DNA of 64,000 bases from Shewanella psychromarinicola (GCF_003855155.1 NZ_CP034073.1:5022001-5086000), one strand, 5' to 3'; shown: positions 19,703 to 28,761, counted from the first letter of the stretch. Numbers and translations: made by a program. Notes: a model not told the origin generated them from the sequence alone.

Positions 19703-20086
19703 TTAAAACCCTTGGCACAATATCCCTATCGATGCACCTATGCCTACAAACCAAGACAACGAGCGTAATGTACCGAAGTTCAATAAATACAGAACATGGT
19801 AAACCAACCGCGCCACCACATGCACAATCGCTAAAAGCGCGACCAAATCGGTAACATTATTGGTGACTAACGCAGTTAATACTGCAATACCAAAAATGAT
19901 CAGCGATTCAAATGCATTTTGATGCCCCGCTAATGCTCTAGCACCAAAACCGGTTAATTGAGCTTGCTGCTCCCGCGGATGATTATTGTCATATCGGCCC
20001 AATTTAGTCATTGCCATTGCTAACGGTACTTTTGCGGCATAAGGCAATAAAACGGCTATTAATAAACAAATAAGTATCGTCTGCAT
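19703..20086 (-). CDS. MAPEG-family membrane protein
   Basis: This 127-residue protein has four hydrophobic helices and the family pattern NNHPREQQAQLTGFGARALAG followed by HQNAFESLIIF. That block matches the MAPEG superfamily (membrane-associated proteins in eicosanoid and glutathione metabolism; bacterial members include glutathione-S-transferase-like proteins). The bacterial role is mostly unknown. AAGGACAG precedes the ATG. The neighbour across the promoter region is the bufferin operon; no functional link is shown. Confidence 0.8.
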   Translation of the reverse strand: MQTILICLLIAVLLPYAAKVPLAMAMTKLGRYDNNHPREQQAQLTGFGARALAGHQNAFESLIIFGIAVLTALVTNNVTDLVALLAIVHVVARLVYHVLYLLNFGTLRSLSWFVGIGASIGILCQGF

Positions 20087-20534
20087 ATAATCTGTCCTTA
20101 GTTATCAATTTTTTATTATGTGTTTGCTATGTGTTTTTTAACTCCGATTGAACCCGCTCCTGTTGGCTGTCGACATTGTATTGATCACAATGTGGGCAAT
20201 ACAGCGTGATCAATACAATGTGATCACATTCGCCGCTCAACACCGCATCAATAATAAGCCAAGTCATATCATGCTTAAGCATTTATTGAGCAAATAGTAT
20301 CCAGTAAATCGTAAACTTTCTTTCTCTTTACAAATCAATCACAAGTTAACACATCTACAACATTTCAGTCACTAGTCTACACTTTACGTTGAAAGATTTT
20401 TGATCGCACCACGGTCAATACTAATAACGCCTAACGAGAATGATGGGGTTCATCCACGATAGTATCCATCATTCTCGTCATGGGTAAACATGAATAGCAG
20501 TAAATATAATAACCACCAATGCAAGGAACACATC
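20087..20534. promoter_or_regulatory. Regulatory region between MAPEG gene and bufferin operon
   Basis: About 450 bp without a gene. It holds three perfect palindromic structures: 16-bp arms at 20173-20188 and 20206-20221, a 14-bp palindrome AATGTGATCACATT at 20217-20230, and 13-bp arms at 20434-20446 and 20466-20478 just upstream of bufA. The last ends about 56 bp before the bufA ATG, so it is likely in the leader or promoter. Confidence 0.6.
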
Positions 20535-20993
20535 ATGAATATTAAAGCACAAAGCAGCTTAACTGGCGCAGCATTAGCACTCGCAATGGCAAGCTTGTCA
20601 GGTCAGGCTATGGCTGCTGAAACAAGCTCTGCACCTATGGCTGCGGGTCAAACCGATTTAGTCCATTGTTACGGCGTTAACGCCTGCAAAGGCCATAACG
20701 ATTGTAAAACCGCAGACAATGCCTGTAACGGTAAAGCAAGCTGTAAAGGTAGCGGGTTTGTTGGTATGCCATCAAAAGCCTGCGCTGATGTTGGCGGCAC
20801 TCAAAAAGATGACTGGGTTGGCAAAGTGACCAAAGCAGATTTAGTCCATTGCTATGGCGTTAACGTATGTAAAGGTCATAACGACTGTAAAGGCGCAGAT
20901 AACGCTTGTGGTGGAATGGCAAGCTGTAAAGGCTCTGGTTTTGTTAACACCACAGCAAAATCATGTGCTGACATTGGTGGCAAAACCAGCTAA
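20535..20993 (+). CDS. bufA: BufA2-type bufferin precursor peptide with duplicated Cys-rich core
   Basis: Bufferins are exported ribosomal peptides whose cysteines are oxidatively modified by an MNIO (DUF692) enzyme and which bind copper in the periplasm. This 152-residue precursor has a Sec signal ending AMA-AE (about residue 28). Two tandem core units follow at about residues 41-88 and 102-149, each starting DLVHCYGVN and ending CADxGG. Each unit has six cysteines (45, 51, 57, 64, 70, 83 and 106, 112, 118, 125, 131, 144). Typical BufA2 peptides have one such unit, so this is a fused double copy. I chose the ATG at 20535 over one at 20490 because AAGGAACA precedes it and the signal peptide starts there. 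bufB and bufC follow. Confidence 0.88.
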   Translation: MNIKAQSSLTGAALALAMASLSGQAMAAETSSAPMAAGQTDLVHCYGVNACKGHNDCKTADNACNGKASCKGSGFVGMPSKACADVGGTQKDDWVGKVTKADLVHCYGVNVCKGHNDCKGADNACGGMASCKGSGFVNTTAKSCADIGGKTS

Positions 20994-21008
20994 TTCAGCT
21001 TAAATTTA

Positions 21009-21041
21009 ATGACTCTGTCTCTAATCTCTATTCAGAGTCAT
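21009..21041 (+). promoter_or_regulatory. Hairpin between bufA and bufB (possible attenuator)
   Basis: ATGACTCTG and CAGAGTCAT form a 9-bp stem with a 15-nt loop shortly after the bufA stop. No strong T-run follows, so partial termination or an RNA-stabilising role is possible. Confidence 0.45.
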
Positions 21042-21141
21042 CAAATTATTTATATTACCGCGTCATAAACTTATTTATACCTTAGTGCCATTAACGTATT
21101 TTGATCTTAGCGCGAGCACATCTTTGCAGCGCGAATGCCAG

Positions 21142-21249
21142 TAACTAAGCAAATAACTAAGCAAATAACTAAGCAAATAACTAAGCAAATAACTAAGCAA
21201 ATAATTAAGCAAATAATTAAGCAAGTAACTAGGTCCGTTACTAGGTCCG
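21142..21249. repeat. 12-bp tandem repeat in the bufA-bufB gap, nine units
   Basis: Seven close copies of TAACTAAGCAAA (two with ATT for ACT) are followed by two diverged units TAACTAGGTCCG and TTACTAGGTCCG. Because the unit is a multiple of three, one frame stays open and falsely extends the downstream gene with a Lys-Gln-Ile-Thr repeat. Confidence 0.93.
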
Positions 21250-21266
21250 CAGAAATAGGATACCCC

Positions 21267-22211
21267 ATGCCAGATACGCGTATTACAGAAGACTTTCTTG
21301 GATTTGGCTTAGGTTTGCGTACTGACCACTTCGAATATATTTTACAACACCAACCAGACATTGACTGGTTTGAAGTCCTGTCTGAAAACTACTTAGTGGC
21401 CGGTGGTAAACCCCGTTATTATCTTGAAGCGATTGCCGAACAGTATCCGGTGGTGATGCATGGCGTATCGATGTCGATAGGCAGTACCGATCCTTTAGAT
21501 ATGGATTATCTTAAAGCACTAAAAAAGCTCAGTAACGACATTCAGCCTAAATGGATATCCGATCACATTTGCTGGACATCACTCCACGGCGTCAACAGTC
21601 ACGATTTACTGCCCTTACCTTATACCGAAGAAACCGTTAACCATGTGGCACAGCGAGTTAGGCAAGTACAAGATGTTCTAGGTCGTCGTATTTTACTGGA
21701 AAACGTGTCGAGTTATTTGTCTTACCAAGACTCGACCATGGATGAATGGGACTTTTTAAGCCAAGTGGCTGAAGCGGCAGATTGCCTGATTTTACTCGAC
21801 ATCAATAATATTTATGTCAGCGCCCGCAATCATCATTTTAATCCGCTCGATTATCTTAACAAAATCGACCCACGTCGAGTACAGCAATTCCATTTAGCGG
21901 GTCACAGTGATTATGGTGATTACGTCATTGATACTCATGACCACGATATTACGCCGTCAGTGTGGACCCTATACCAAGCCGCACTTGAACGCTTTGGTGC
22001 CGTCAGCACCATGATTGAGCGCGATGCTAATATTCCACAATTTCCCGCGTTATATAATGAATTACTTGAAGCTAAGAATATTGCTCAGTTAACCTTACCG
22101 GACCACCCAGCATTAGCCCGCTCACACTTTGGTACTCGCACACTTAGCGAGACGAGCAAGCTCGCCTCAGCAAGCCCCCATCATGATTCACCGCAAAAAA
22201 TCAGGGGATAG
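21267..22211 (+). CDS. bufB: MNIO-family (DUF692) bufferin maturase
   Basis: The product (314 residues) is a TIM-barrel enzyme that uses a multinuclear non-heme iron centre and oxygen to convert cysteines of the bufferin precursor into modified rings. Family signatures are GFGLGLRTDHFEYIL at the start, WFEVLSENYL, PVVMHGVSMSIGS, ILLENVSSYL, LLLDINNIYVSARNH and QFHLAGHSDYG; the histidines, aspartates and glutamates in these blocks are the metal ligands in this family. I chose the ATG at 21267: AGGATA precedes it and homology begins there. The longer open frame from 21135 is only the 12-bp repeat. bufC follows after 2 bp. The C-terminal tail (SETSKLASASPHH) is low complexity. Confidence 0.92.
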   Translation: MPDTRITEDFLGFGLGLRTDHFEYILQHQPDIDWFEVLSENYLVAGGKPRYYLEAIAEQYPVVMHGVSMSIGSTDPLDMDYLKALKKLSNDIQPKWISDHICWTSLHGVNSHDLLPLPYTEETVNHVAQRVRQVQDVLGRRILLENVSSYLSYQDSTMDEWDFLSQVAEAADCLILLDINNIYVSARNHHFNPLDYLNKIDPRRVQQFHLAGHSDYGDYVIDTHDHDITPSVWTLYQAALERFGAVSTMIERDANIPQFPALYNELLEAKNIAQLTLPDHPALARSHFGTRTLSETSKLASASPHHDSPQKIRG

Positions 22212-22213
22212 AC

Positions 22214-23023
22214 ATGAGCCGTTTAGCTGAAATACAACAGCAATTTATGCAATTTTTACTTTCTGATAAAGCAAATGATAACCATGGCCAAATTCAGTCG
22301 GTGATGCAAAAAAATGTGTCTGATCAAGCCGGGATCAGTGCCGAGATCCGTCTAGCCATTTATGCCAACGCTTATCGCATCCGTTTAAAAGAAACCATCG
22401 AAACCGATCATCAGATCCTCGGGCTGTATTTAGGCGATGATTTGTTCGACAAAATGGCCGCAGATTATACCCGCGCTTATCCTTCGAGTAATAAGTCATT
22501 GCGCCAATTTTGCGATGCACTGCCCGATTTTTTACAACAAGATGATTTTTTTAAACAGCACCCAATCATTGCTGATTTAGCCCGATTTGAACGCCGGTTG
22601 CTTAATGCGTTTGACGCAGCCGATAGCCCACGCGCTAGCTTTAATGACTTACAAGCATTACCGCCACAACAATGGCCTAATTGCTGTTTACGTTTTCATC
22701 CCAGCGTGCAAGTGTTTACTTGTCATAGTAATGCCGTTGAAGCTTGGCAAGCCTTAAAAATAGACACCCCGCCACCTGCGCCAGACTATTTGTCACCTCG
22801 CGCGTGGTTACTATGGCGCGGTGGATCTCGCTTAACCGAGTTTGTGTCATTGTCTGCTGAACAACATGGATTATTGCTCGGTTTTATTCAGGGAAACAAC
22901 TTTGCCAACCAGTGTGAACACATGCTTGAATGGCATGACGAGCAGTCAGCGCCACTGATGGTATTACAAACCTTACAAGCTTGGTTTCAACAAGGGTTAA
23001 TTCGAGCGGTAGTGAGTCGCTAA
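22214..23023 (+). CDS. bufC: BufC, DUF2063 partner of the bufferin maturase
   Basis: This 269-residue protein matches the HvfC/BufC N-terminal family (DUF2063): LAIYANAYRIRLKETIETDHQILGLYLGD at about residues 47-75, then LRQFCDALPDFLQQDD and LADLARFERRLLNAFDA. In related systems such a partner docks the precursor peptide onto the MNIO enzyme. It starts 2 bp after bufB, so translation is probably coupled. The DoxX-type fourth gene often found in these operons is absent; a repeat array and an unrelated convergent kinase follow. Confidence 0.88.
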   Translation: MSRLAEIQQQFMQFLLSDKANDNHGQIQSVMQKNVSDQAGISAEIRLAIYANAYRIRLKETIETDHQILGLYLGDDLFDKMAADYTRAYPSSNKSLRQFCDALPDFLQQDDFFKQHPIIADLARFERRLLNAFDAADSPRASFNDLQALPPQQWPNCCLRFHPSVQVFTCHSNAVEAWQALKIDTPPPAPDYLSPRAWLLWRGGSRLTEFVSLSAEQHGLLLGFIQGNNFANQCEHMLEWHDEQSAPLMVLQTLQAWFQQGLIRAVVSR

Positions 23024-23055
23024 TAGTGAATTGTTAAAGTTGATTCGTTAGAAGT

Positions 23056-23275
23056 GATGGGCTAATAGTGAACCAATAGTGATGAGCTAACAGTGAACCA
23101 ATAGTGATGAGCTAACAGTGAACCAATAGTGATGAGCTAACAGTGAACCAATAGTGATGAGCTAACAGTGAACCAATAGTGATGAGCTAACAGTGAACCA
23201 ATAGTGATGAGCTAACAGTGAACCAATAGTGAGTGAACCAATAGTGAGTGAACCAATAGTGAGTGAACCAATAGT
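23056..23275. repeat. Tandem repeat array (7 x 25 bp, then 3 x 15 bp)
   Basis: Seven units of GATGAGCTAACAGTGAACC plus AATAGT are followed by three units GAGTGAACCAATAGT. The array begins just after bufC and ends in GAGTCGCTAA, a sequence that also closes bufC, suggesting the array grew from the gene's end. It has no spacers and separates convergent genes. Confidence 0.92.
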
Positions 23276-23292
23276 GAGTCGCTAATGACGTG

Positions 23293-24678
23293 TCAGGGTT
23301 GAGCAGGTAACCAGAGTTTGACGCTTAAGCCGCCTTGTGGGCGGTTTTGCATGCTAATCCGTCCGCCGTGGGCCTCAATAATTTCGCGGCATAATGGCAA
23401 GCCAATGCCAGTGCCAGACTGTTTGGTCGAATAAAAAGGCAATAACGCCTGCGATAATACTTCGCTCGACATCCCGCTGCCTTGATCATCCACTTTTATC
23501 AATAAACCCGCAAGCGGATGAATCGTTTCGTCAAAGCTCAGCGCCACATTATCGGCACTAGAGCCGGACTCATGGGCATTTTTAAGTAAATTAATCAGTA
23601 CTTGTTCTAATTGCACTGCATCGAGCTTAATCGCGGTTTGCGGTAAGGCTGATAACAGACGAAACGGATATTGCTGCGCCAGCTGCTGGGTCATCTTAGT
23701 CCAATCAATCAGCTCTTTTTGTGGCAGTGGCAGTTTGGAAAACTGGGCATAATGGGAAATAAACTGACTTAAATGAGTGGTGCGATTTTCAATAGTATCA
23801 AAAATTAATTGCAGCTTATCATTATCTAAATGTTGGGTTAAAAACTTACCCGAATTGACCATGGAGGCAATGGGCGCGACCGAATTATTGAGCTCATGGC
23901 TGATAATTCGAATGACCTTTTTCCACACAGCGACTTCTTGACGATTAAGCTCTTTAGTCAGCTGTTTAAGTAGAATTAAATGGTGCTGCTGATTGTTTTG
24001 GGTAAAACGCCCCCGAGAAATATGCCAGGTTTCAACATCGTTACTATCAGCGTTATTATCAGCGTTACTACCAGCGTTACTACCAGCGTTATTATCAACA
24101 TCATCCGAAGTGCTATCGCTGCTGCCCATCGAAAACAAGCCTTCTTGTTCACTGTTTAACGCCGTTTTAAGCGCATCGGGTAACGTGACGACAAGTTCTG
24201 GTAACAACATGCCTTCTACTTTGACACCCTGATTAAACAAATGCCTCGCGGCGCCATTCGCATAAATAACCCGTTGATTATCATCAATTAACAGCATGAC
24301 ATTAGGCGAGTTTTGAATCACCTTATCGAGCATTAACTCACGCTGATAAATAAACTGTCGCTCGCTGCGCAATTTTGCCGACGCTTGGTTATATAAGCTC
24401 ACTAACGCATCTAACTGTGGCTCGCCGTAAGGATGCAGCGACACACTAAAGTCATTATCTTTAAAGTTAAGTAGACCGATTTCTAATGCTCGTAGACTGT
24501 CACTCAATCTGCGGGTAAGCCACATGCTGCAAAAATAACACACGGCCAGCATCACAATAATAGCCAGCCATAAGGTGTCGTCACCCAATGTAAGCCACAC
24601 TAAAGCCCCTGACACTGAACCCAAAAGGCAGCTCAACATGTTACTGAGCAGCAATTTAGTGCGTAACGATAACATCAT
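23293..24678 (-). CDS. NtrY-like membrane sensor histidine kinase
   Basis: This kinase is expected to phosphorylate the NtrC-type regulator encoded just upstream. The 461-residue protein has two N-terminal transmembrane helices with almost no periplasmic loop (residues 8-50), so it probably senses a membrane or cytoplasmic signal. A PAS-like domain follows (VMLLIDDNQRVIYANGAARHLF), then the phospho-acceptor region IRIISHELNNSVAPIA and a HATPase domain (NLLKNAHESG, DDQGSGMS, GTGIGLPLCREIIEAHGG). A short Asn/Ala/Ser/Gly/Asp-rich linker near residue 200 is encoded by 12-bp DNA repeats (about 24045-24100). Its start overlaps the regulator's stop by one base, so the two are translationally coupled. 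Confidence 0.9.
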   Translation of the reverse strand: MMLSLRTKLLLSNMLSCLLGSVSGALVWLTLGDDTLWLAIIVMLAVCYFCSMWLTRRLSDSLRALEIGLLNFKDNDFSVSLHPYGEPQLDALVSLYNQASAKLRSERQFIYQRELMLDKVIQNSPNVMLLIDDNQRVIYANGAARHLFNQGVKVEGMLLPELVVTLPDALKTALNSEQEGLFSMGSSDSTSDDVDNNAGSNAGSNADNNADSNDVETWHISRGRFTQNNQQHHLILLKQLTKELNRQEVAVWKKVIRIISHELNNSVAPIASMVNSGKFLTQHLDNDKLQLIFDTIENRTTHLSQFISHYAQFSKLPLPQKELIDWTKMTQQLAQQYPFRLLSALPQTAIKLDAVQLEQVLINLLKNAHESGSSADNVALSFDETIHPLAGLLIKVDDQGSGMSSEVLSQALLPFYSTKQSGTGIGLPLCREIIEAHGGRISMQNRPQGGLSVKLWLPAQP

Positions 24679-26081
24679 TATTTAGTTACCCTAAGGCCGT
24701 ATTTCTCCATCCGGCGATACAAGGCTTGCCTACTTAAGCCAAAGGATTTTGCCACTCTGGCGATAACGCCATTATATTGCACTAAGGCATCTTCTATCTG
24801 TTGCTTATCTGGTTCGCCAATCGCCTGAGTATCATCCATACCCTGCTCTCGTTGGCCAAAATGATGTTCAACGACAAGCGCATGCTGGGTAGCCGCGCCG
24901 CCATTAGCTATCGCCATCAAGCCAAAGTCATCAATCGTTAATTGTGGTGACTTGGCTAATAGCGCCGCCCTTTTGCAGGCATTTTCTAATTCGCGCACAT
25001 TACCCGACCAACTATGATTAATTAACGCCTGCTGGGTCGACTTATCAAGGCTAAAATTAGCACCAATAAAGTGTTTCACTAACGGTAAAATATCATCTTG
25101 GCGTTGATGCAATGGCGGCACACTCAGTTCAATCACATTTAAGCGGTAAAATAAATCTTCACGAAAGCGGCCATGGGCAATGTCATCGGCCAAATCGGCA
25201 TTGGTCGCACTAATCACCCGCACATTCACTTTGCGGGTTTGGTGACTGCCTAAACGTTCAAACTCACCGGTTTGCAGCACCCGCAATAACTTAACTTGAC
25301 CAGACAAAGGCAAGTTGCCAATTTCATCTAAAAATAACGTACCGCCGTCAGCGGCTTCAAAACGCCCCATGCGGGTTTTATTAGCGCCCGTAAACGCACC
25401 GGCTTCTGCGCCAAACAGTTCGGCCTCTAATAAATCCATTGGTAATGCGCCAATGTTAACCTTAATAAACGGCTGGTCTTTTAATGGCGAGTTGGCCTGT
25501 AAAATATCGGCTATTTTGTCTTTTCCGGCACCATTAGGGCCGGTGATCATCACGGATACATCGGAGCGGGCAACTTGCAACGCCAAGTCAACACAACGCT
25601 GCATTGCACCACTACCAAAAATCAAGCCACATAAGTCGGCACCATTAATGGCCGACATTCGATCGCTGTGAATTCGACTTAGTTGGCTATTTTGCTGTGA
25701 CAATCGATAAATAGATAATAAGTTACTAATGCTATTTAAAAGCTTAGCGTCATCCCACGGTTTACCCATGTAATCGGCCGCACCCGCTTTGACTAACTCG
25801 ACAGCGGTTTCTAATTGAGTCCAGGCGGTCATTAAAATAATCGGTAAATTAGGCTGCAACTGACGCAAAGCATAAAACAGCTGTTTGCCCTCTTCACCCG
25901 AGGTGGTGTCGCGGCTAAAATTCATGTCTTGAATAGCCAAGCTGATCTCTTGCTTGGTGACAATCTCAATGGCCGCTTCTGGTGTGTGACAAAAAACAGC
26001 TTGGTAGCCATGCAGCTCAATCATTAGCGCAAGTGCTTGGCAAATTGGGTGATTGTCATCAACAATTAAAATAGTGTCCAT
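24678..26081 (-). CDS. NtrC-family sigma-54-dependent response regulator
   Basis: This 467-residue enhancer-binding protein has a receiver domain (DTILIVDDN at the start; phosphorylatable Asp in IQDMNFS), an AAA+ sigma-54 activation domain and a Fis-type helix-turn-helix (VAKSFGLSRQALYRRMEKYG). The AAA+ part has Walker A GPNGAGKD, the sigma-54 contact loop GAFTGA, and Walker B GGTLFLDEIG. I chose the ATG at 26081 because the receiver domain starts there; a TTG at 26120 would add 13 residues. It sits downstream of an ABC efflux module whose first gene has a sigma-54 promoter with palindromic upstream sites, so it very probably activates that module. Confidence 0.9.
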   Translation of the reverse strand: MDTILIVDDNHPICQALALMIELHGYQAVFCHTPEAAIEIVTKQEISLAIQDMNFSRDTTSGEEGKQLFYALRQLQPNLPIILMTAWTQLETAVELVKAGAADYMGKPWDDAKLLNSISNLLSIYRLSQQNSQLSRIHSDRMSAINGADLCGLIFGSGAMQRCVDLALQVARSDVSVMITGPNGAGKDKIADILQANSPLKDQPFIKVNIGALPMDLLEAELFGAEAGAFTGANKTRMGRFEAADGGTLFLDEIGNLPLSGQVKLLRVLQTGEFERLGSHQTRKVNVRVISATNADLADDIAHGRFREDLFYRLNVIELSVPPLHQRQDDILPLVKHFIGANFSLDKSTQQALINHSWSGNVRELENACKRAALLAKSPQLTIDDFGLMAIANGGAATQHALVVEHHFGQREQGMDDTQAIGEPDKQQIEDALVQYNGVIARVAKSFGLSRQALYRRMEKYGLRVTK

Positions 26082-26228
26082 TGCAGTATGCTTGCGTCCA
26101 ATTAGGTTATCTCTAAACAACAGTATGTTTAAACGGCAGTATGTTTAAACAACATTAGCATGACGTAATAACAAATCGTCACGCTATCGTAAATAATTTA
26201 AATGAAAAATATCGCCATGTTAATCTCT

Positions 26229-27437
26229 TTACACACTGCGGGTCGCCATAGCCGGTGAAATATTGGCGGCTTTGGTGGCCGGCACGATGACCGCCAGCGT
26301 GGTAACCATTAACAAACCCATGACCGATACGATAGGATACATTATCGGCACCATAGGTAAGCTGTACAGCTTCATCAATTGCTGACCCAGCACGAGCGAC
26401 AACAGGCCGCCTATCACCCCGCCAACAATACAAATTAAATAGTTTTCGATCATAAAGTATTCAATGATGTCACGCTTATTAGCGCCTAGTGCACGACGAG
26501 TACCGATTTGTTTAGTGCGACGTTGAATATTAAACATCACCATGCCCGTTAATCCTAGCGCAGTAATAAGTAGCAGTAACACCACCATAATACTCAGTAC
26601 CGTCGCCATTAGTCGGTGATTACCGTAGGTAATGGATCTTATCTCTGACAGCGTTTGAAAGTTATCAAACACGCGATTGGGGTTTTCAGCATGCAATGCT
26701 TTGCGGATCGCTTCTTCTAACGCGGGAATATGCTCAGGTAACGCTCGCACCATGTAAGACTTGTTGCTACCATTGCCACCAAAGTCGATATTTTGGATCA
26801 CGCTATATTCAAAGTTTTCATGGTCAACCCAAGCACCTTGCAACTTATCCACCACGCCAATAATCGTCACAGCTTGCTCACCTTGATATAGGGTTTTACC
26901 CAGCGGTGACTCATCGCCCCAAAAGGCTTTGGCTAAGGGCTGTGACACTAACGCCAGCATGCCACTGTCATCTAAGCTGCTATTGATTTCGTCGGCAGTA
27001 AAATTACGCCCGGCAATTAACTTAGCCCCCATCACATCCAATAAATGTTCATTGCCCAAGTAAAAAGCAAATCCAGGGGTACTTTTAGCCGTATCTGGAT
27101 TAGGGCCATCAACATAACGGTCCATCCAGCCACTGTCGCTTAAAGGCAACATATTGCTGGAACTGGCATCGATGACGTTCGGTAATGAACGCAAAATGAG
27201 TTGATCAACCTGATTTTGCTTCGCATTATCGATGGCGGGGTCAAAGTTATACACACTAAATGTGAGTATTTGATCTTCAGCATAACCAGACTCACGCTGC
27301 ATTAACGACAAACGTTCGTTAATTATAAAGCTGGCATTGGCCACAATCGCAACAGAGAGAATAATCTGTAATAACAATAAAATAGGTGCACTTTTACTGC
27401 GCATTAAACTGGATAAAATCGGTTTAATATGTAACAT
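26229..27437 (-). CDS. FtsX-like ABC transporter permease (MacB-type), second of pair
   Basis: The 402-residue protein has the MacB/FtsX layout: one N-terminal helix, a large periplasmic domain (about residues 45-270) and three C-terminal helices with TKQIGTRRALGANKRDIIEYFMIENYL, a conserved block of these permeases. MacB-type proteins do not carry substrate through the membrane but use ATP to drive export with a periplasmic adaptor and outer-membrane channel. It lies 10 bp after the first permease; AAGGA precedes the start. The pair likely forms a heterodimer. Substrate unknown. Confidence 0.85.
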   Translation of the reverse strand: MLHIKPILSSLMRSKSAPILLLLQIILSVAIVANASFIINERLSLMQRESGYAEDQILTFSVYNFDPAIDNAKQNQVDQLILRSLPNVIDASSSNMLPLSDSGWMDRYVDGPNPDTAKSTPGFAFYLGNEHLLDVMGAKLIAGRNFTADEINSSLDDSGMLALVSQPLAKAFWGDESPLGKTLYQGEQAVTIIGVVDKLQGAWVDHENFEYSVIQNIDFGGNGSNKSYMVRALPEHIPALEEAIRKALHAENPNRVFDNFQTLSEIRSITYGNHRLMATVLSIMVVLLLLITALGLTGMVMFNIQRRTKQIGTRRALGANKRDIIEYFMIENYLICIVGGVIGGLLSLVLGQQLMKLYSLPMVPIMYPIVSVMGLLMVTTLAVIVPATKAANISPAMATRSV

Positions 27438-27447
27438 GATGATGTCC

Positions 27448-28761
27448 TTATTGGGCTTTTAAATACACACTGGGTTTAGTGCGGCACACCACCCACGCAG
27501 GGTAAATACCAGCCAAAACCGCGGTAGAAATCGCTATTAACGGGGTGATAAACCACATACTGACATCAAGTCCTGTCACACTTTGGTCCATGTCAAAATA
27601 GCTGTGCAACGCCGTCAACGAGCCCCACGCCCACAACAACCCGACCACGCCACCGATAAAGCCAATCATGCCCACTTCGACCATGTACTGACTAAAAATC
27701 TGTCCACGACTGGCGCCAATGGCACGGCGAACGCCAACTTCTGGCGCACGCTTTAAAAATTTGGTCAGTAATAACCCGAGGATATTCACCAAGCACACAC
27801 TTAAAAACAGTAAGCTTAATCCGACTAATATTTTGTTATCTTTAGGTACCACATTATTGTCTTCAAGCCATTTGTCGATATCACTGATTTGCACAGATTC
27901 TGCGGGGGTTTTAGCGGTGTCAGTAAAGCGGCCAATGGCTCGTTGCTGCTCGACATAACGCGTTAACCAGCCGAGATAGCTTTGCTTTTTCTCGTCGGTA
28001 GCCAGCTCGGTCCAAAATTGAATCCACACTTTTTCAGACACTAATCGATCCTTGTAAGTCAGCATAGGTTCAAATTTCCAACCACTGGTATTGCCCCACA
28101 CATCAAATTCTTCTTGGCCAGTTAACGAGAAAGGAATAAATATTTCTTCCGCGTCATTAAATGCGCCATTGAGAGGATCGTAGTATTTGGGCTGTGGATT
28201 CCAGTCATCAATCACCCCGACGATTTGGTAAGGTTTACGGTTTAAAAATACCGTTTTACCCACACTGTTTTTACCTTCAAAAAAGCGTAAGTTTAATTTT
28301 TGACTAATCACCACTTGATAAGCAGGGCGTAAATCGACGCTAGCATCCCAGTAACTACCATATAAAAATGGCACCGAAAAAATTCGGAAAAAGTCCCTAT
28401 CTGTCACTCGAACACCGTTCAACACTGGCTCAATTTTTAGGTTGTCAGACTGCAGGGCTAAGCCAGTACGGTAAGTCGCTGCCTTAAGGCTTAATTCATT
28501 GTTATTACGCAAATTAATCGCATCGGTATAAGTGATATTTGCCATTAACTCATCCCACGTATCCAACCCTTGGCTCCATAACTGCACCGAGTTAATCACC
28601 TCACTGCGATCGCCCGCCGGATTATAAGACATGGTTTTGTAGACATTGAGCGTGGTGATGGTAATGCCGATACCAATCGAAATCGCTAACACCATTAACA
28701 TTGATAACATTGGCGTTTGTCTAATGCTTCGCCACGCTAAATCGCAATAATAAAAAAACAT
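27448..28761 (-). CDS. FtsX-like ABC transporter permease (MacB-type), first of pair
   Basis: This 437-residue protein has the same architecture as its neighbour: a helix at about residues 17-40, a large periplasmic MacB-PCD-like domain with SVGKTVFLNRKPYQIVGVIDDW, then three helices with LTKFLKRAPEVGVRRAIGASRGQIFSQYM split over the last third. It is encoded between the ATPase (11 bp upstream) and the second permease. AAGGGGA precedes the start. A heterodimeric permease with the following gene is likely. Confidence 0.85.
   Translation of the reverse strand: MFFYYCDLAWRSIRQTPMLSMLMVLAISIGIGITITTLNVYKTMSYNPAGDRSEVINSVQLWSQGLDTWDELMANITYTDAINLRNNNELSLKAATYRTGLALQSDNLKIEPVLNGVRVTDRDFFRIFSVPFLYGSYWDASVDLRPAYQVVISQKLNLRFFEGKNSVGKTVFLNRKPYQIVGVIDDWNPQPKYYDPLNGAFNDAEEIFIPFSLTGQEEFDVWGNTSGWKFEPMLTYKDRLVSEKVWIQFWTELATDEKKQSYLGWLTRYVEQQRAIGRFTDTAKTPAESVQISDIDKWLEDNNVVPKDNKILVGLSLLFLSVCLVNILGLLLTKFLKRAPEVGVRRAIGASRGQIFSQYMVEVGMIGFIGGVVGLLWAWGSLTALHSYFDMDQSVTGLDVSMWFITPLIAISTAVLAGIYPAWVVCRTKPSVYLKAQ

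Noticed and set aside
20217..20230. AATGTGATCACATT as a CRP site
   Set aside because: The TGTGA and TCACA halves are too close (no 6-bp spacer), so it does not fit the CRP consensus.
21135..21266. N-terminal extension of the bufB frame with Lys-Gln-Ile-Thr repeats
   Set aside because: It is only the translation of the 12-bp DNA repeat; homology and a ribosome site start at 21267.
23056..23275. Possible CRISPR or iteron-type origin
   Set aside because: No spacers and no replication gene; the units look like amplified bufC 3' sequence.
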